Shown: positions 10,286 through 18,559 of the stretch, in pieces
How positions within the stretch are numbered: the stretch's first letter is position 1
How the letters are laid out: every line of letters starts with the position of its first letter
DNA from: Calditrichota bacterium
GTDB taxonomy: Bacteria > Calditrichota > Calditrichia > Calditrichales > J004
Direction: 5' to 3'
Length of the DNA stretch: 64,000 bases
Assembly (NCBI GenBank): GCA_013112635.1
Contig: JABFGF010000003.1
Span: forward strand, 496,001-560,000
Program-made: the position numbers and the translations under genes
Notes under the pieces: model-generated
Told to the model about the DNA's origin: nothing
Database searches by the model: none
The model's input: the letters and a program-made list of their open reading frames with translations, nothing else

Positions 10286-11338
10286 ATGACAAAGCTGACA
10301 GAAGATATAGTTTATTGCGATTCTATGTTGCCAAAAGTATCGCGAACATTTGCACCTACAATTAGAATGCTGCCCAAAGGATTAAACTCCATTGTGACAG
10401 TAGCTTATCTTTTATGCCGTGTTGCGGATACTGTGGAAGACAGCGAAGATCTGCCTATTGATATAAAAAAAGAGTTACTGAATAATTATATTGCAATATT
10501 CAAAGAAGAGAATCCTGCATCTTTGGATCGCTTTATGGCAGGAATTATTGAACTTCCTACTAAAACACATGATGAGCAGCTTGTTTATAACCTGCCGCGA
10601 ATTATGAATGTTTTTTATTCATTCTCACCAATATTTAAAAAGCATATTGGTCAGTGGGTTATTGAAATGTCTGTTGGAATGCACAAATATGCCCAGGCAA
10701 ATGTTCTTAGGAAATTTTCCTTCTTAGGTACAATGAAAGAACTTGACGAATATATGTATTATGTTGCCGGTACAGTTGGGTATCTGTTAACCGAGTTATT
10801 TGCTTTTTACTCCAATAGGATTACGCCGCCAATCAAGAAAAAATTAAATCTTTTGGCTGAAAGTTTTGGCAAAGGATTACAGATGGTAAATATTATCCGT
10901 GATATGACCACAGATTTACGCAGGGGGCAATCTTATATTCCTGAAGAGCTTTTAGAGAAATATAAACTTAACCGCAAAACAATTTTTGAAAAACAGAATG
11001 CAGATAAAGCTGAACAGCTTTTTAATGAATTGATCCAAAATGCGGTAAAACATCTTGATAAAGCTATAGATTATATTTTACTTTTACCAAAAGAAGAACG
11101 AGGCATTAGAATGTTTTGTATGCTTCCGGTTTTTTGGGCAATGCGTACCTTGCAAAAAATTCAGGAAAACACATTGGCTTTATTAGGACATGAAAAAGTA
11201 AAAGTCTCCCGTAAAATGATAAAAAAGGAATACTATCTGGCTTTTATCAATATTTATTCCAATCGTTTGACCCGCCGTCATTATCAAAGCATCCGCAACC
11301 AATTTGAAAATCTGCAGCTTTCACCCGTTTCAAATTAA
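10286..11338 (+). CDS. Squalene/phytoene synthase family protein
   Basis: Head-to-head prenyl transferase fold, 350 residues. The first aspartate-rich motif is DTVED (about residues 49-53), preceded by YLLCRVA; the second is the region NIIRDMTTDLRRGQSYIP (about 206-223). The SRTFAPTIRMLP near the N-terminus is also typical. These bind the two prenyl diphosphates through magnesium. The wording of the motifs looks nearer to squalene synthase (FDFT-like) than to CrtB, but no hopanoid or carotenoid gene is beside it to fix the product. It stands alone ahead of the RsmF-like gene with a 72-base gap. Confidence 0.88.
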   Translation: MTKLTEDIVYCDSMLPKVSRTFAPTIRMLPKGLNSIVTVAYLLCRVADTVEDSEDLPIDIKKELLNNYIAIFKEENPASLDRFMAGIIELPTKTHDEQLVYNLPRIMNVFYSFSPIFKKHIGQWVIEMSVGMHKYAQANVLRKFSFLGTMKELDEYMYYVAGTVGYLLTELFAFYSNRITPPIKKKLNLLAESFGKGLQMVNIIRDMTTDLRRGQSYIPEELLEKYKLNRKTIFEKQNADKAEQLFNELIQNAVKHLDKAIDYILLLPKEERGIRMFCMLPVFWAMRTLQKIQENTLALLGHEKVKVSRKMIKKEYYLAFINIYSNRLTRRHYQSIRNQFENLQLSPVSN

Positions 11339-11410
11339 TTCTATTATTGCCGCAAAGTTTAATAAATTACCGCTTCAAATGATTGATGTATTCAATCTTA
11401 AAAGGCAGAT

Positions 11411-12838
11411 ATGGAAAATGAACGCCTCATCAAAAATGAGGAATTATCAGAATATTTAAAAAATTTATTGGGAGCGGATGAAAATAATTTTCTAAATGCT
11501 CAGGCAGAACAAAAATCCATCCGCATAAATAACCTTAAAGAAAACTATCCGGCCATTATCGATAAACTGCAAAATAATGGTTTTAAATTAAAAGAATTAC
11601 CATTCACAAAAATCGGCTATTTTTTGGAAGAAGCGCCTTTCTCATTAAGCCATTCACTTGGTTTTTTTAAAGGTAACTTTGCTTTTCAAGGTGCCTCATC
11701 ACAAATCCCGCCAATTGTATTAGACCCAAAACCAGGTGAAAATGTATTGGATATGGCCGCTGCACCAGGATCAAAATCCACACAGCTTGGTGTGCTGATG
11801 AATAACAGCGGACACTTGGTTATAAACGATTCCAACATCAAAAGGATGCAGGCTTTAAACGCCAATCTGCAAAAAACGGGTTTGATTAATCATTGCGTTT
11901 ACTACTCGGCTGGTGAGCGCCTGGGTAGACTTTTCCCACAATATTTTGATAAAGTTTTGCTGGATACGCCGTGCACAGGATTGGGCACATTGGCAACCCA
12001 CAAAGAAATTAAAGCCTGGTGGAGTTACGAAAAACTGGCAAAGATAAACGGCATCCAACATCAATTGTTTGTTTCGGCCATAAAAGCAACAAAAGTTGGT
12101 GGTGAGATTGTTTATTCAACCTGCTCGATCGCACCGGAAGAAAACGAACTGATAGTAGAGCGCATGATAAATAAATATCCGCTGGAAGTTTTGCCAATAG
12201 AAAATGAAGGTTTGCAGCAGTTTGATGATGGCTGGACAAAATACAAAGATGTGCAGCTTTCTCCATCATTAAAGCATACAAAAAGAATCTGGTCCCACAA
12301 ACATGGTATGGAAGGATTTTATATAGCCCGGCTTAGGAAAACGGAAGAATTTTATAATAAAAAATATCCTGTTAAAGTTGGGTTTTTAAATACTCTTGCC
12401 TTTGACGATGAAAATGTATCCGAAATATTAACCGATATTTCTGAAAGCTGGGGCATTGATAATTCCGTTTGGCCAAACTACCGTTTCCATAAAACAAAAG
12501 AACGCATCTACCTGTTTAGCAAAGATGTAAAAAAGATTGTAATAGAGGGCTTTACAAATGGCGGTCTGTTTTTAGCAGAAAAACGGTTACACATTTGGAA
12601 GCTAACCCATCCATCCATCCAGCATTTTGAAGATAAGATTTCCAAGCGGCGATTGGCTTTGGATGGAGAAAGTTTGACTTTGCTTTTTGAAACAGGAAAA
12701 TGTCCAGCTCCACAAGGCTTTGATGGCTATTATGCATTGGAGATTGACGGCAAACCCGGAGCAATTGTGTTCATTCAAAATGCAGAAGTTCGGATTAAAC
12801 TGTCTCATGCTTTTTTGATAAGTGATAATCAACTTTAG
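11411..12838 (+). CDS. RsmF/NOP2-type RNA (cytosine-5) methyltransferase
   Basis: A SAM-dependent rRNA m5C methyltransferase of the RsmB/RsmF/NOP2 family. The SAM-binding loop is VLDMAAAPGSKSTQLG (about residues 113-128). The two cysteines of the mechanism are Cys188 in DTPCTG and Cys238 in STCS, the latter being the nucleophile in the family. The C-terminal 180 residues look like the PUA-type RNA-binding tail of RsmF (YebU) proteins. RsmF methylates 16S rRNA in E. coli; the exact site here is unknown. It is followed by a terminator hairpin and valS. Confidence 0.9.
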   Translation: MENERLIKNEELSEYLKNLLGADENNFLNAQAEQKSIRINNLKENYPAIIDKLQNNGFKLKELPFTKIGYFLEEAPFSLSHSLGFFKGNFAFQGASSQIPPIVLDPKPGENVLDMAAAPGSKSTQLGVLMNNSGHLVINDSNIKRMQALNANLQKTGLINHCVYYSAGERLGRLFPQYFDKVLLDTPCTGLGTLATHKEIKAWWSYEKLAKINGIQHQLFVSAIKATKVGGEIVYSTCSIAPEENELIVERMINKYPLEVLPIENEGLQQFDDGWTKYKDVQLSPSLKHTKRIWSHKHGMEGFYIARLRKTEEFYNKKYPVKVGFLNTLAFDDENVSEILTDISESWGIDNSVWPNYRFHKTKERIYLFSKDVKKIVIEGFTNGGLFLAEKRLHIWKLTHPSIQHFEDKISKRRLALDGESLTLLFETGKCPAPQGFDGYYALEIDGKPGAIVFIQNAEVRIKLSHAFLISDNQL

Positions 12839-12882
12839 GAGTTTATTTAAACCCTTTAAAATAGTATATTTGGCCTTCCTGT

Positions 12883-12920
12883 CGATGCCATCCCAAAAAG
12901 ATGGCATCGTTTTAATTTTA
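12883..12920 (+). terminator. Intrinsic terminator between the RsmF-like gene and valS
   Basis: A perfect 10-bp stem (12883-12892 with 12900-12909; arm CGATGCCATC) with a 7-base loop and a T-rich tail (TTTTAATTTT). It lies only 28 bases before the valS start, so it either ends the upstream transcript or sits in the valS leader. The same nine-base arm GATGCCATC is used in the terminator at 52057. Confidence 0.75.
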
Positions 12921-12937
12921 AGAATAGTGGAGAATCA

Positions 12938-15616
12938 ATGTCCAAAGAAACAGCAAAAATTTACGATCCTAAAAATGTTGAAAATAAGTGGTACGATAAG
13001 TGGGTTGAAAAGAATTATTTCAGTGCCGATTCAAAATCAGAAAAACCGCCTTATACAATTGTAATTCCACCGCCAAATGTGACCGCGCGTCTGCATATGG
13101 GCCATGCCTTTAATAACGCTATCCAGGATATTCTTATCCGCTATAAGCGCAAAACAGGTTTTGAAGCACTTTGGCTTCCGGGAACCGATCATGCAGGGAT
13201 TGCTACGCAAGCAGTTGTAGAGCGCGACCTGAAAGAATCAGAAAATAAATCACGCCATGACCTTGGCCGTGAGAAATTTGTAGAACGTGTTTGGAAATGG
13301 AAGGAAGAACACAGCGATATTATTAACGATCAGTTAAAGAAAATTGGCTGTTCTCTGGATTGGCAGCGAGAGCGTTTTACAATGGATGAAGGCCTTTCAC
13401 ACGCAGTGATGGATGTTTTTGAGAAATTTTACGAGCGTGGACTGATTTATAAAGGACAGCGCATTGTAAATTGGGATCCCGCTTCCGGCACGGCGCTTTC
13501 CGATGATGAAGTGGACCACAAAGAAATAAATGGCAAGATGTATCACATCCGTTATAAGTACGAGGGATCGGATGAATATATTGTAGTTGCAACAACGCGT
13601 CCGGAAACCCTGCTTGGTGATACAGGCGTAGCTATTTCTCCGGATGATGATGAAAAGAAACATCTGATTGGTAAAAAGGTAATAATCCCGTTTGTAAACC
13701 GTGCCGTGGCAATTTTTGCTGATGAGCATGTGGATAAGGAATTTGGTTCCGGATTTGTTAAAGCAACACCCGCGCACGATCCCAATGATTTTGAAATGGG
13801 CCAGCGACATAATCTTGATGAAGTAATTATGCTGGATAAAGACGGGACAATCTTCCCTGTTTGCCAAAAAGTTACTGAAAATGGTTTGATTGACGAGTTG
13901 CCTGTGCCACAATCTTTGGCAGGATTAGAGCGCTTTGCTGCCCGTAAAAAAATTGTTGCCGAACTTAAAGAAATGGGTCAGCTGGAGAAAGTTGAAGATC
14001 ATGTCCATGCCGTTGGCCATAGCTATCGCTCACATGTTCCGGTGGAACCGTATTTATCCGAGCAATGGTTTGTAAAAATGAAACCGTTGGCAGAGAAGGC
14101 GCTTCAGGCTGTTGAAAACGGTGATGTAAAGTTTTATCCTCCGGGCAAATTTGAAAACACATACCGTCATTGGATGAATAATATCCGCGACTGGTGTATT
14201 TCCCGTCAATTATGGTGGGGACACCGCATACCTGTTTGGTACAATGACAAAGGTGCATATCAGGTTAGCAAAACGGATCCGTCAACATCAATTGAAAAAT
14301 GGGTGCAGGATGAGGATGTTCTGGACACATGGTTTTCATCACAGTTATGGCCATTTTCTACACTGGGCTGGCCGGACAGCGCTGATGATCTGAATAACTT
14401 TTATCCGACATCAACTTTGGTGACAGGACCGGATATAATATTTTTCTGGGTGGCCCGCATGATAATGGCCGGCCTGGAATTTATGGATAATAAGCCGTTT
14501 GACAGCGTTTTCTTTAACGGCATAGTGCGCGATGAAAAAGGCCGCAAGATGAGTAAGTCTTTGGGCAATGGTATCGATCCTCTGGAAATGGTTGATTTGT
14601 ACAGTGCCGATGCAGTGCGTTTTACGCTGATTATGATGAGCGCCGAAGGACAGGATTTGAATGTTGGTGAAAAAAGCTTTGAAACCGGCCGTAATTTTTC
14701 CAACAAAGTCTGGAATGCTTTTCGCTTTTTAACCATGAACCTGGAAGATTATTCAACTGATTTTGAACCATACAAAAATAATTTTGAATTGGCCGATCGC
14801 TGGATATTGAGCCGCTATAATTCAGCCATTGAAAATGTTGTTAAAAATCTGGATCAGTTCCGTTTTCATGATGCTCTTGAAGCTGTCTATCACTTTTTCT
14901 GGGGTGATTATTGTGACTGGTATTTGGAGGTTATTAAGCCGAGACTGTATAAACCTGAGAAACCTGAAGATAAGCAAACTGCTCTTAGACTGGCTTCGTT
15001 TATCATGAAAGGAAGCATGGAGCTGCTTCATCCATTTGTGCCATTTATAACTGAAGAAATCTGGCAAAATTTTAAATCTGGAGATGAAGAAAGTATTGTC
15101 ATTTCCCAGTGGGAAAAACCACGGGATTCCTGGGACGATTCTCAAGCAGAAAATGACTTTACTTTCTTACAGGATTCTATTAGCGCTTTGCGAAACATGC
15201 GTAGCGAAATGGATGTCCCGCCGGGAAAATCTATGGATTTGGTTGTTGAGTGTGAAGAAGCAACTTTTGAGATGATTGCAAAAAATATAATTTATTTTAA
15301 ATCCTTGGCAAAAGTGGAAACAATCCTGAAGCCGGAAAAAACTTTTGATAAAAAAGATGCGGCAACCGTTGTGGTAAAAGGATGCGAATATTTTGTTCCT
15401 TTGTCCGATTTAATCGATCGCGAAAAAGAGAAAGCACGTTTAGAAAAAGAGTTGAAAAATCTGCAAGGTATGGAAATGGCAATTCGCAAAAAACTCGAAA
15501 ATAAAAATTTTGTGGAACGCGCTCCAAAAGCTGTGGTTGAAGGTGAACAAAATAAATTAGCAAATATTCAAGAAAACCTGGTAAAGGTGGAGGCAAATTA
15601 TGAAAAATATTTATAA
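12938..15616 (+). CDS. valS: Valyl-tRNA synthetase
   Basis: Charges tRNA-Val with valine. 892 residues, close to the usual length. The HIGH motif appears as HMGH (residues 53-56) after PPPNVTARL; KMSKS is at 537-541. The editing domain lies between them, and the last 70 residues form the tRNA-binding coiled-coil arm. Start: ATG with GGAGA eight bases upstream. The last 12 codons (from Val-Lys-Val-Glu-Ala-Asn) lie in a 32-bp sequence that is repeated, with one mismatch, at 17081-17112 beyond the next gene. This suggests that something was inserted at or near the valS 3' end. Confidence 0.98.
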   Translation: MSKETAKIYDPKNVENKWYDKWVEKNYFSADSKSEKPPYTIVIPPPNVTARLHMGHAFNNAIQDILIRYKRKTGFEALWLPGTDHAGIATQAVVERDLKESENKSRHDLGREKFVERVWKWKEEHSDIINDQLKKIGCSLDWQRERFTMDEGLSHAVMDVFEKFYERGLIYKGQRIVNWDPASGTALSDDEVDHKEINGKMYHIRYKYEGSDEYIVVATTRPETLLGDTGVAISPDDDEKKHLIGKKVIIPFVNRAVAIFADEHVDKEFGSGFVKATPAHDPNDFEMGQRHNLDEVIMLDKDGTIFPVCQKVTENGLIDELPVPQSLAGLERFAARKKIVAELKEMGQLEKVEDHVHAVGHSYRSHVPVEPYLSEQWFVKMKPLAEKALQAVENGDVKFYPPGKFENTYRHWMNNIRDWCISRQLWWGHRIPVWYNDKGAYQVSKTDPSTSIEKWVQDEDVLDTWFSSQLWPFSTLGWPDSADDLNNFYPTSTLVTGPDIIFFWVARMIMAGLEFMDNKPFDSVFFNGIVRDEKGRKMSKSLGNGIDPLEMVDLYSADAVRFTLIMMSAEGQDLNVGEKSFETGRNFSNKVWNAFRFLTMNLEDYSTDFEPYKNNFELADRWILSRYNSAIENVVKNLDQFRFHDALEAVYHFFWGDYCDWYLEVIKPRLYKPEKPEDKQTALRLASFIMKGSMELLHPFVPFITEEIWQNFKSGDEESIVISQWEKPRDSWDDSQAENDFTFLQDSISALRNMRSEMDVPPGKSMDLVVECEEATFEMIAKNIIYFKSLAKVETILKPEKTFDKKDAATVVVKGCEYFVPLSDLIDREKEKARLEKELKNLQGMEMAIRKKLENKNFVERAPKAVVEGEQNKLANIQENLVKVEANYEKYL
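15579..15610 (+). repeat. Direct repeat copy 1 (valS 3' end)
   Basis: 32 bases covering the last codons of valS. It matches 17081-17112 at 31 of 32 positions (G at 15590 against C at 17092). The pair brackets the AlbA_2 gene and about 1.5 kb of DNA. It could be an attachment-type or target duplication. Confidence 0.85.
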
Positions 15617-15639
15617 TACTATTCACCTTATTAATTAGA

Positions 15640-16968
15640 ATGATAGAGAATCAAAACGTAGAATGGAAAAAAATCTGGAAAGATGAGTATTTGAAGTGGA
15701 TTTGTGGCTTTGCAAATGCTTCCGGAGGAAAAATTTTCATTGGAAAAGATGACACAGGCAGAGTGACTGGTATTAAGGATTCTCAAAAACTTTTAAATGA
15801 CATCCCGAATAAAATTACCAATCATTTAGGTGTTTTGTGTGATGTAAATTTACATGAAGAAAAGAAGAAACATTTTATTGAAATTGTAGTCCACCCTTAT
15901 GATGTTCCTATCTCATATCATGGCGCTTACTACTACCGGAGCGGTAGCACAAAACAAGAACTTAAAGGGGCACCCCTTAATGAATTCCTACTTCGGAAGG
16001 CAGGCAAAACTTGGGATGATGTAATAGAACCGAACGCTACTTTTGAGGATATTGATGAAAACGCAGTTGTAGCCTTTAAGAAAATTGCAGGAAAAAGCAA
16101 TCGTTTACCACAAGTAGAAAATGAAAAAGACATAAAACAAATATTTGAAAACTTGAGGCTTTTGGAAAAGGGGAAACTAAAACGAGCTGCAATTTTGTTA
16201 TTTGGAAAAGATCCCAGGAAATTTTTTATTAATGCGTTTATTAAAGTCGGTAAATTTGGGCAAACTGATGATGATCTGCTATCGCAGGAAGTAATTGAGG
16301 GGAATGCATTTGAGTTAGCCACTCAAACACTTGAAATTTTAGACAAAAAATATTTTAAAAAATCTATTTCTTATGATGGCTTGCACCGGGTTGATACAAC
16401 TGAGTATCCTTATGGAGCAGTTCGTGAAATACTGCTAAATGCAATAGTTCATAGAGAATATTTTGGTGCACCTATACAAATAAGTATTTATGAAGATAAA
16501 TTTATGGTGTGGAATTATGGTAAACTTCCAGACAGTATTAGCCTTGAAGATTTAGGCAAAAAACATAGCTCTCACCCACGGAATCCAATTTTAGCGGATA
16601 TTTTATTTAAGGCTGGGTTAATTGAATCATGGGGTAGAGGAACATTGAAAGTTATAGCCGAGTGTAAGGCTGTTGGAATGCCAAGTCCTGAAATAGATGA
16701 AATAAATGGAGGGCTGATTTTTACAATTCACAAAGATATTTCCAGCAAAAAATATAGCACTCAATTCTCTTTAAATGAAAGACAGCTCAAAACAATGATA
16801 TTCTTAAAAGAATATGGAAAAATTACAAATAAAAAATATCAAGAACTTCATAATATATCTAAAGCTACGGCAACAAGAGATCTTTCAGAACTAGTTGATA
16901 AATACGATTTGTTAGAAAAAAAAGGCGTGACTGGTGTTGGAACAGAATATAAATTAAAGGGCTCATAA
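15640..16968 (+). CDS. AlbA_2 (Schlafen-type) domain / GHKL ATPase protein with C-terminal winged helix
   Basis: The N-terminal AlbA_2 domain (about residues 5-125) shows the pattern ICGFANASGGKIFIGKDD and the later YYYRSGS. Residues about 240-370 resemble the HATPase_c_4 region often labelled 'RecG-like', with REILLNAIVHREYFG and ESWGRGT. A winged-helix DNA-binding domain ends the protein (ATATRDLSELV). Such proteins are usually called transcriptional regulators or putative helicases; the role is unknown, and several occur alone on islands or near defence genes. It starts 24 bases after valS and is bracketed by the 32-bp repeat pair. Its stop codon is formed inside an 11-bp tandem repeat (AAAGGGCTCAT), giving the ending KGS. 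By eye the DNA is more AT-rich than valS. No integrase accompanies it. Confidence 0.85.
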   Translation: MIENQNVEWKKIWKDEYLKWICGFANASGGKIFIGKDDTGRVTGIKDSQKLLNDIPNKITNHLGVLCDVNLHEEKKKHFIEIVVHPYDVPISYHGAYYYRSGSTKQELKGAPLNEFLLRKAGKTWDDVIEPNATFEDIDENAVVAFKKIAGKSNRLPQVENEKDIKQIFENLRLLEKGKLKRAAILLFGKDPRKFFINAFIKVGKFGQTDDDLLSQEVIEGNAFELATQTLEILDKKYFKKSISYDGLHRVDTTEYPYGAVREILLNAIVHREYFGAPIQISIYEDKFMVWNYGKLPDSISLEDLGKKHSSHPRNPILADILFKAGLIESWGRGTLKVIAECKAVGMPSPEIDEINGGLIFTIHKDISSKKYSTQFSLNERQLKTMIFLKEYGKITNKKYQELHNISKATATRDLSELVDKYDLLEKKGVTGVGTEYKLKGS

Positions 16969-17056
16969 AGGGCTCATGCTTTACATGTCTATATTGTATA
17001 CCTTTAGGCGTACTCATATAATCCATGCTTTGTTAAAGGGCTCACAAAGGGCTCAT
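16956..17056 (+). repeat. Two tandem pairs of an 11-bp unit AAAGGGCTCAT
   Basis: Copies lie at 16956-16966 and 16967-16977 (both perfect), then at 17035-17045 (last base C) and 17046-17056 (perfect). The pairs start 79 bases apart. The first pair overlaps the stop of the AlbA_2 gene, the second lies just before the second valS-end repeat. They could be binding sites for the winged-helix protein or recombination signals. Confidence 0.8.
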
Positions 17057-17080
17057 AAAATAATAAATATTCATGAACTA

Positions 17081-17112
17081 TGGTAAAGGTGCAGGCAAAT
17101 TATGAAAAATAT
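17081..17112 (+). repeat. Direct repeat copy 2 (valS-end sequence)
   Basis: Matches 15579-15610 with one mismatch. Read in the valS frame it encodes Val-Lys-Val-Gln-Ala-Asn-Tyr-Glu-Lys-Tyr, followed by Ala and a stop, so it is a second possible valS C-terminus. The start of the DUF4139 gene lies inside it. Confidence 0.85.
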
Positions 17113-18502
17113 GCTTAATTCAAGATTAAAGAACAAAGAAGAACGAAAATCAAGATCAATCATTTCAACTGTTTTCTTTTCCGGTTTAATTTTGCTTTCC
17201 GGCTCCTTTTCTTTTGCACAACAAAGTACTTCGATTACCATCACAAACAATAATTTGGGTTTGGTAAAAGAAGAGCGGGTATTGGATTTGACAAAAGGCC
17301 GTCAAAAAACAAACCTGGAAGATATTCCTGCACTAATCAATCCGGCCAGTGTTTTAATCGAAAGTGATTTTTCTGTTTTGGAGCAGAATTTTGAATACGA
17401 TCTGATAAGTGTTGATAAAATTTTGCAGAAATCACTTGAAAAGGAAATCGTAATCGATCACCCTGAACAGGGCAAAATGGAAGGTGTTTTGCTTTCAGCG
17501 ACAGGGTCAAATATGATCCTGAAAACTATTGATGGGATGATGCAGATTATTCCACGCAATAATAAACAAAAAATATCCTTAAAAGGATTGGCTTCAGAAA
17601 AACAGCCATTTATTATTCGGCCTACTTTGGTTTGGGATATTAATTCAGAGAAAAAGGGGAGCTACAACACCAAAGTCTCTTATCTCACAAAAGGACTTAC
17701 CTGGAACGCAGATTATGTTGCGCTGCTTAACGAAGACGATTCAAAAATTACGCTTTCCGGCTGGGTAACAATTAATAATACATCAGGTAAAACTTTCCGG
17801 GATACAAAGTTAAAACTAATGGCCGGTGATTTGAATCTGGTGCAATCAAACCGTGGAAGAGGGACGATTGCTTTGAGTAGAGCGTTTGCAAAATCAGAAG
17901 ATTCTTTTTCTGAGAAATCTTTTTTTGAATATCATTTATATGATCTTAACCGTAAAACAGATCTGCAAAATAACCAGATAAAACAAATTCAATTATTTGG
18001 GGAGACTGCTGCGAAGGTTAAGAAAATTTATCGGATAACTAGTTATAACCCTTCAAAAACGGCAGTAATTATTTCATTAAACAACAGCAAAAAAAATAAC
18101 CTGGGGATGCCTTTGCCTCAAGGTGTGATACGGCTCTATAAAAAAGATGCAGATGAGCGCGAGTTTGTTGGAGAAAACCGCATTGAGCATACTCCCAAAG
18201 ATGAGAAAATTGACATCGAAACAGGTAAAGCTTTCGACATAGTTTCCGAACGAACTGTTAGGAAGAGTACTAAAATTACCAATAGATCTGAGCGCAGAAA
18301 AGTTGAGTATAAAATCCGAAATCATAAAGAGGAAAAAGTCAGCCTGGAAATAGTTGAAAATTTCCAGCGACGCTCCGAAGTGAACATCCACTCAGCAAAC
18401 GGTACCCTAATTGAGCAAAAGGATGGATCAATAAAATATCAAATTGATGCCCCGGCTGACAAAGAAACTATTTTTATTTTGGAATTTACTTTGAGTTGGT
18501 AA
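17102..18502 (+). CDS. DUF4139 domain exported protein
   Basis: 466 residues with an N-terminal basic region and a membrane/signal segment (about residues 20-38, ending FSFAQ). The rest is beta-rich with SITITNNNLGLVKE near the start and SYLTKGLTWNADYVALL in the middle, which is the pattern I know from DUF4139 proteins. It may act in the periplasm; function unknown. The first ATG (17102) lies within the second valS-end repeat; an ATG at 17111 is the alternative and would give the ancestral gene order valS stop overlapping this start. The upstream AGGC is a weak ribosome site. Confidence 0.75.
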   Translation: MKNMLNSRLKNKEERKSRSIISTVFFSGLILLSGSFSFAQQSTSITITNNNLGLVKEERVLDLTKGRQKTNLEDIPALINPASVLIESDFSVLEQNFEYDLISVDKILQKSLEKEIVIDHPEQGKMEGVLLSATGSNMILKTIDGMMQIIPRNNKQKISLKGLASEKQPFIIRPTLVWDINSEKKGSYNTKVSYLTKGLTWNADYVALLNEDDSKITLSGWVTINNTSGKTFRDTKLKLMAGDLNLVQSNRGRGTIALSRAFAKSEDSFSEKSFFEYHLYDLNRKTDLQNNQIKQIQLFGETAAKVKKIYRITSYNPSKTAVIISLNNSKKNNLGMPLPQGVIRLYKKDADEREFVGENRIEHTPKDEKIDIETGKAFDIVSERTVRKSTKITNRSERRKVEYKIRNHKEEKVSLEIVENFQRRSEVNIHSANGTLIEQKDGSIKYQIDAPADKETIFILEFTLSW

Positions 18503-18559
18503 TTTTGGCATCTAACTGCTTTTTAAATCCACATAAAATACAGACTGCATTTAAGCCTT

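Noticed and set aside
12841-12937. T-box leader ahead of valS
   Set aside because: The hairpin is far too short and no specifier stem or T-box sequence (TGG..) is present; the group is not Firmicutes-like.
13397-13912. Minus-strand open frame of 171 codons inside valS
   Set aside because: It is the shadow of the well-conserved valS frame; no ribosome site, no recognisable protein.
15640-16968. RecG helicase
   Set aside because: Only the AlbA_2 and HATPase_c_4-like parts match; there is no helicase core with Walker A or DEAD-type motif.
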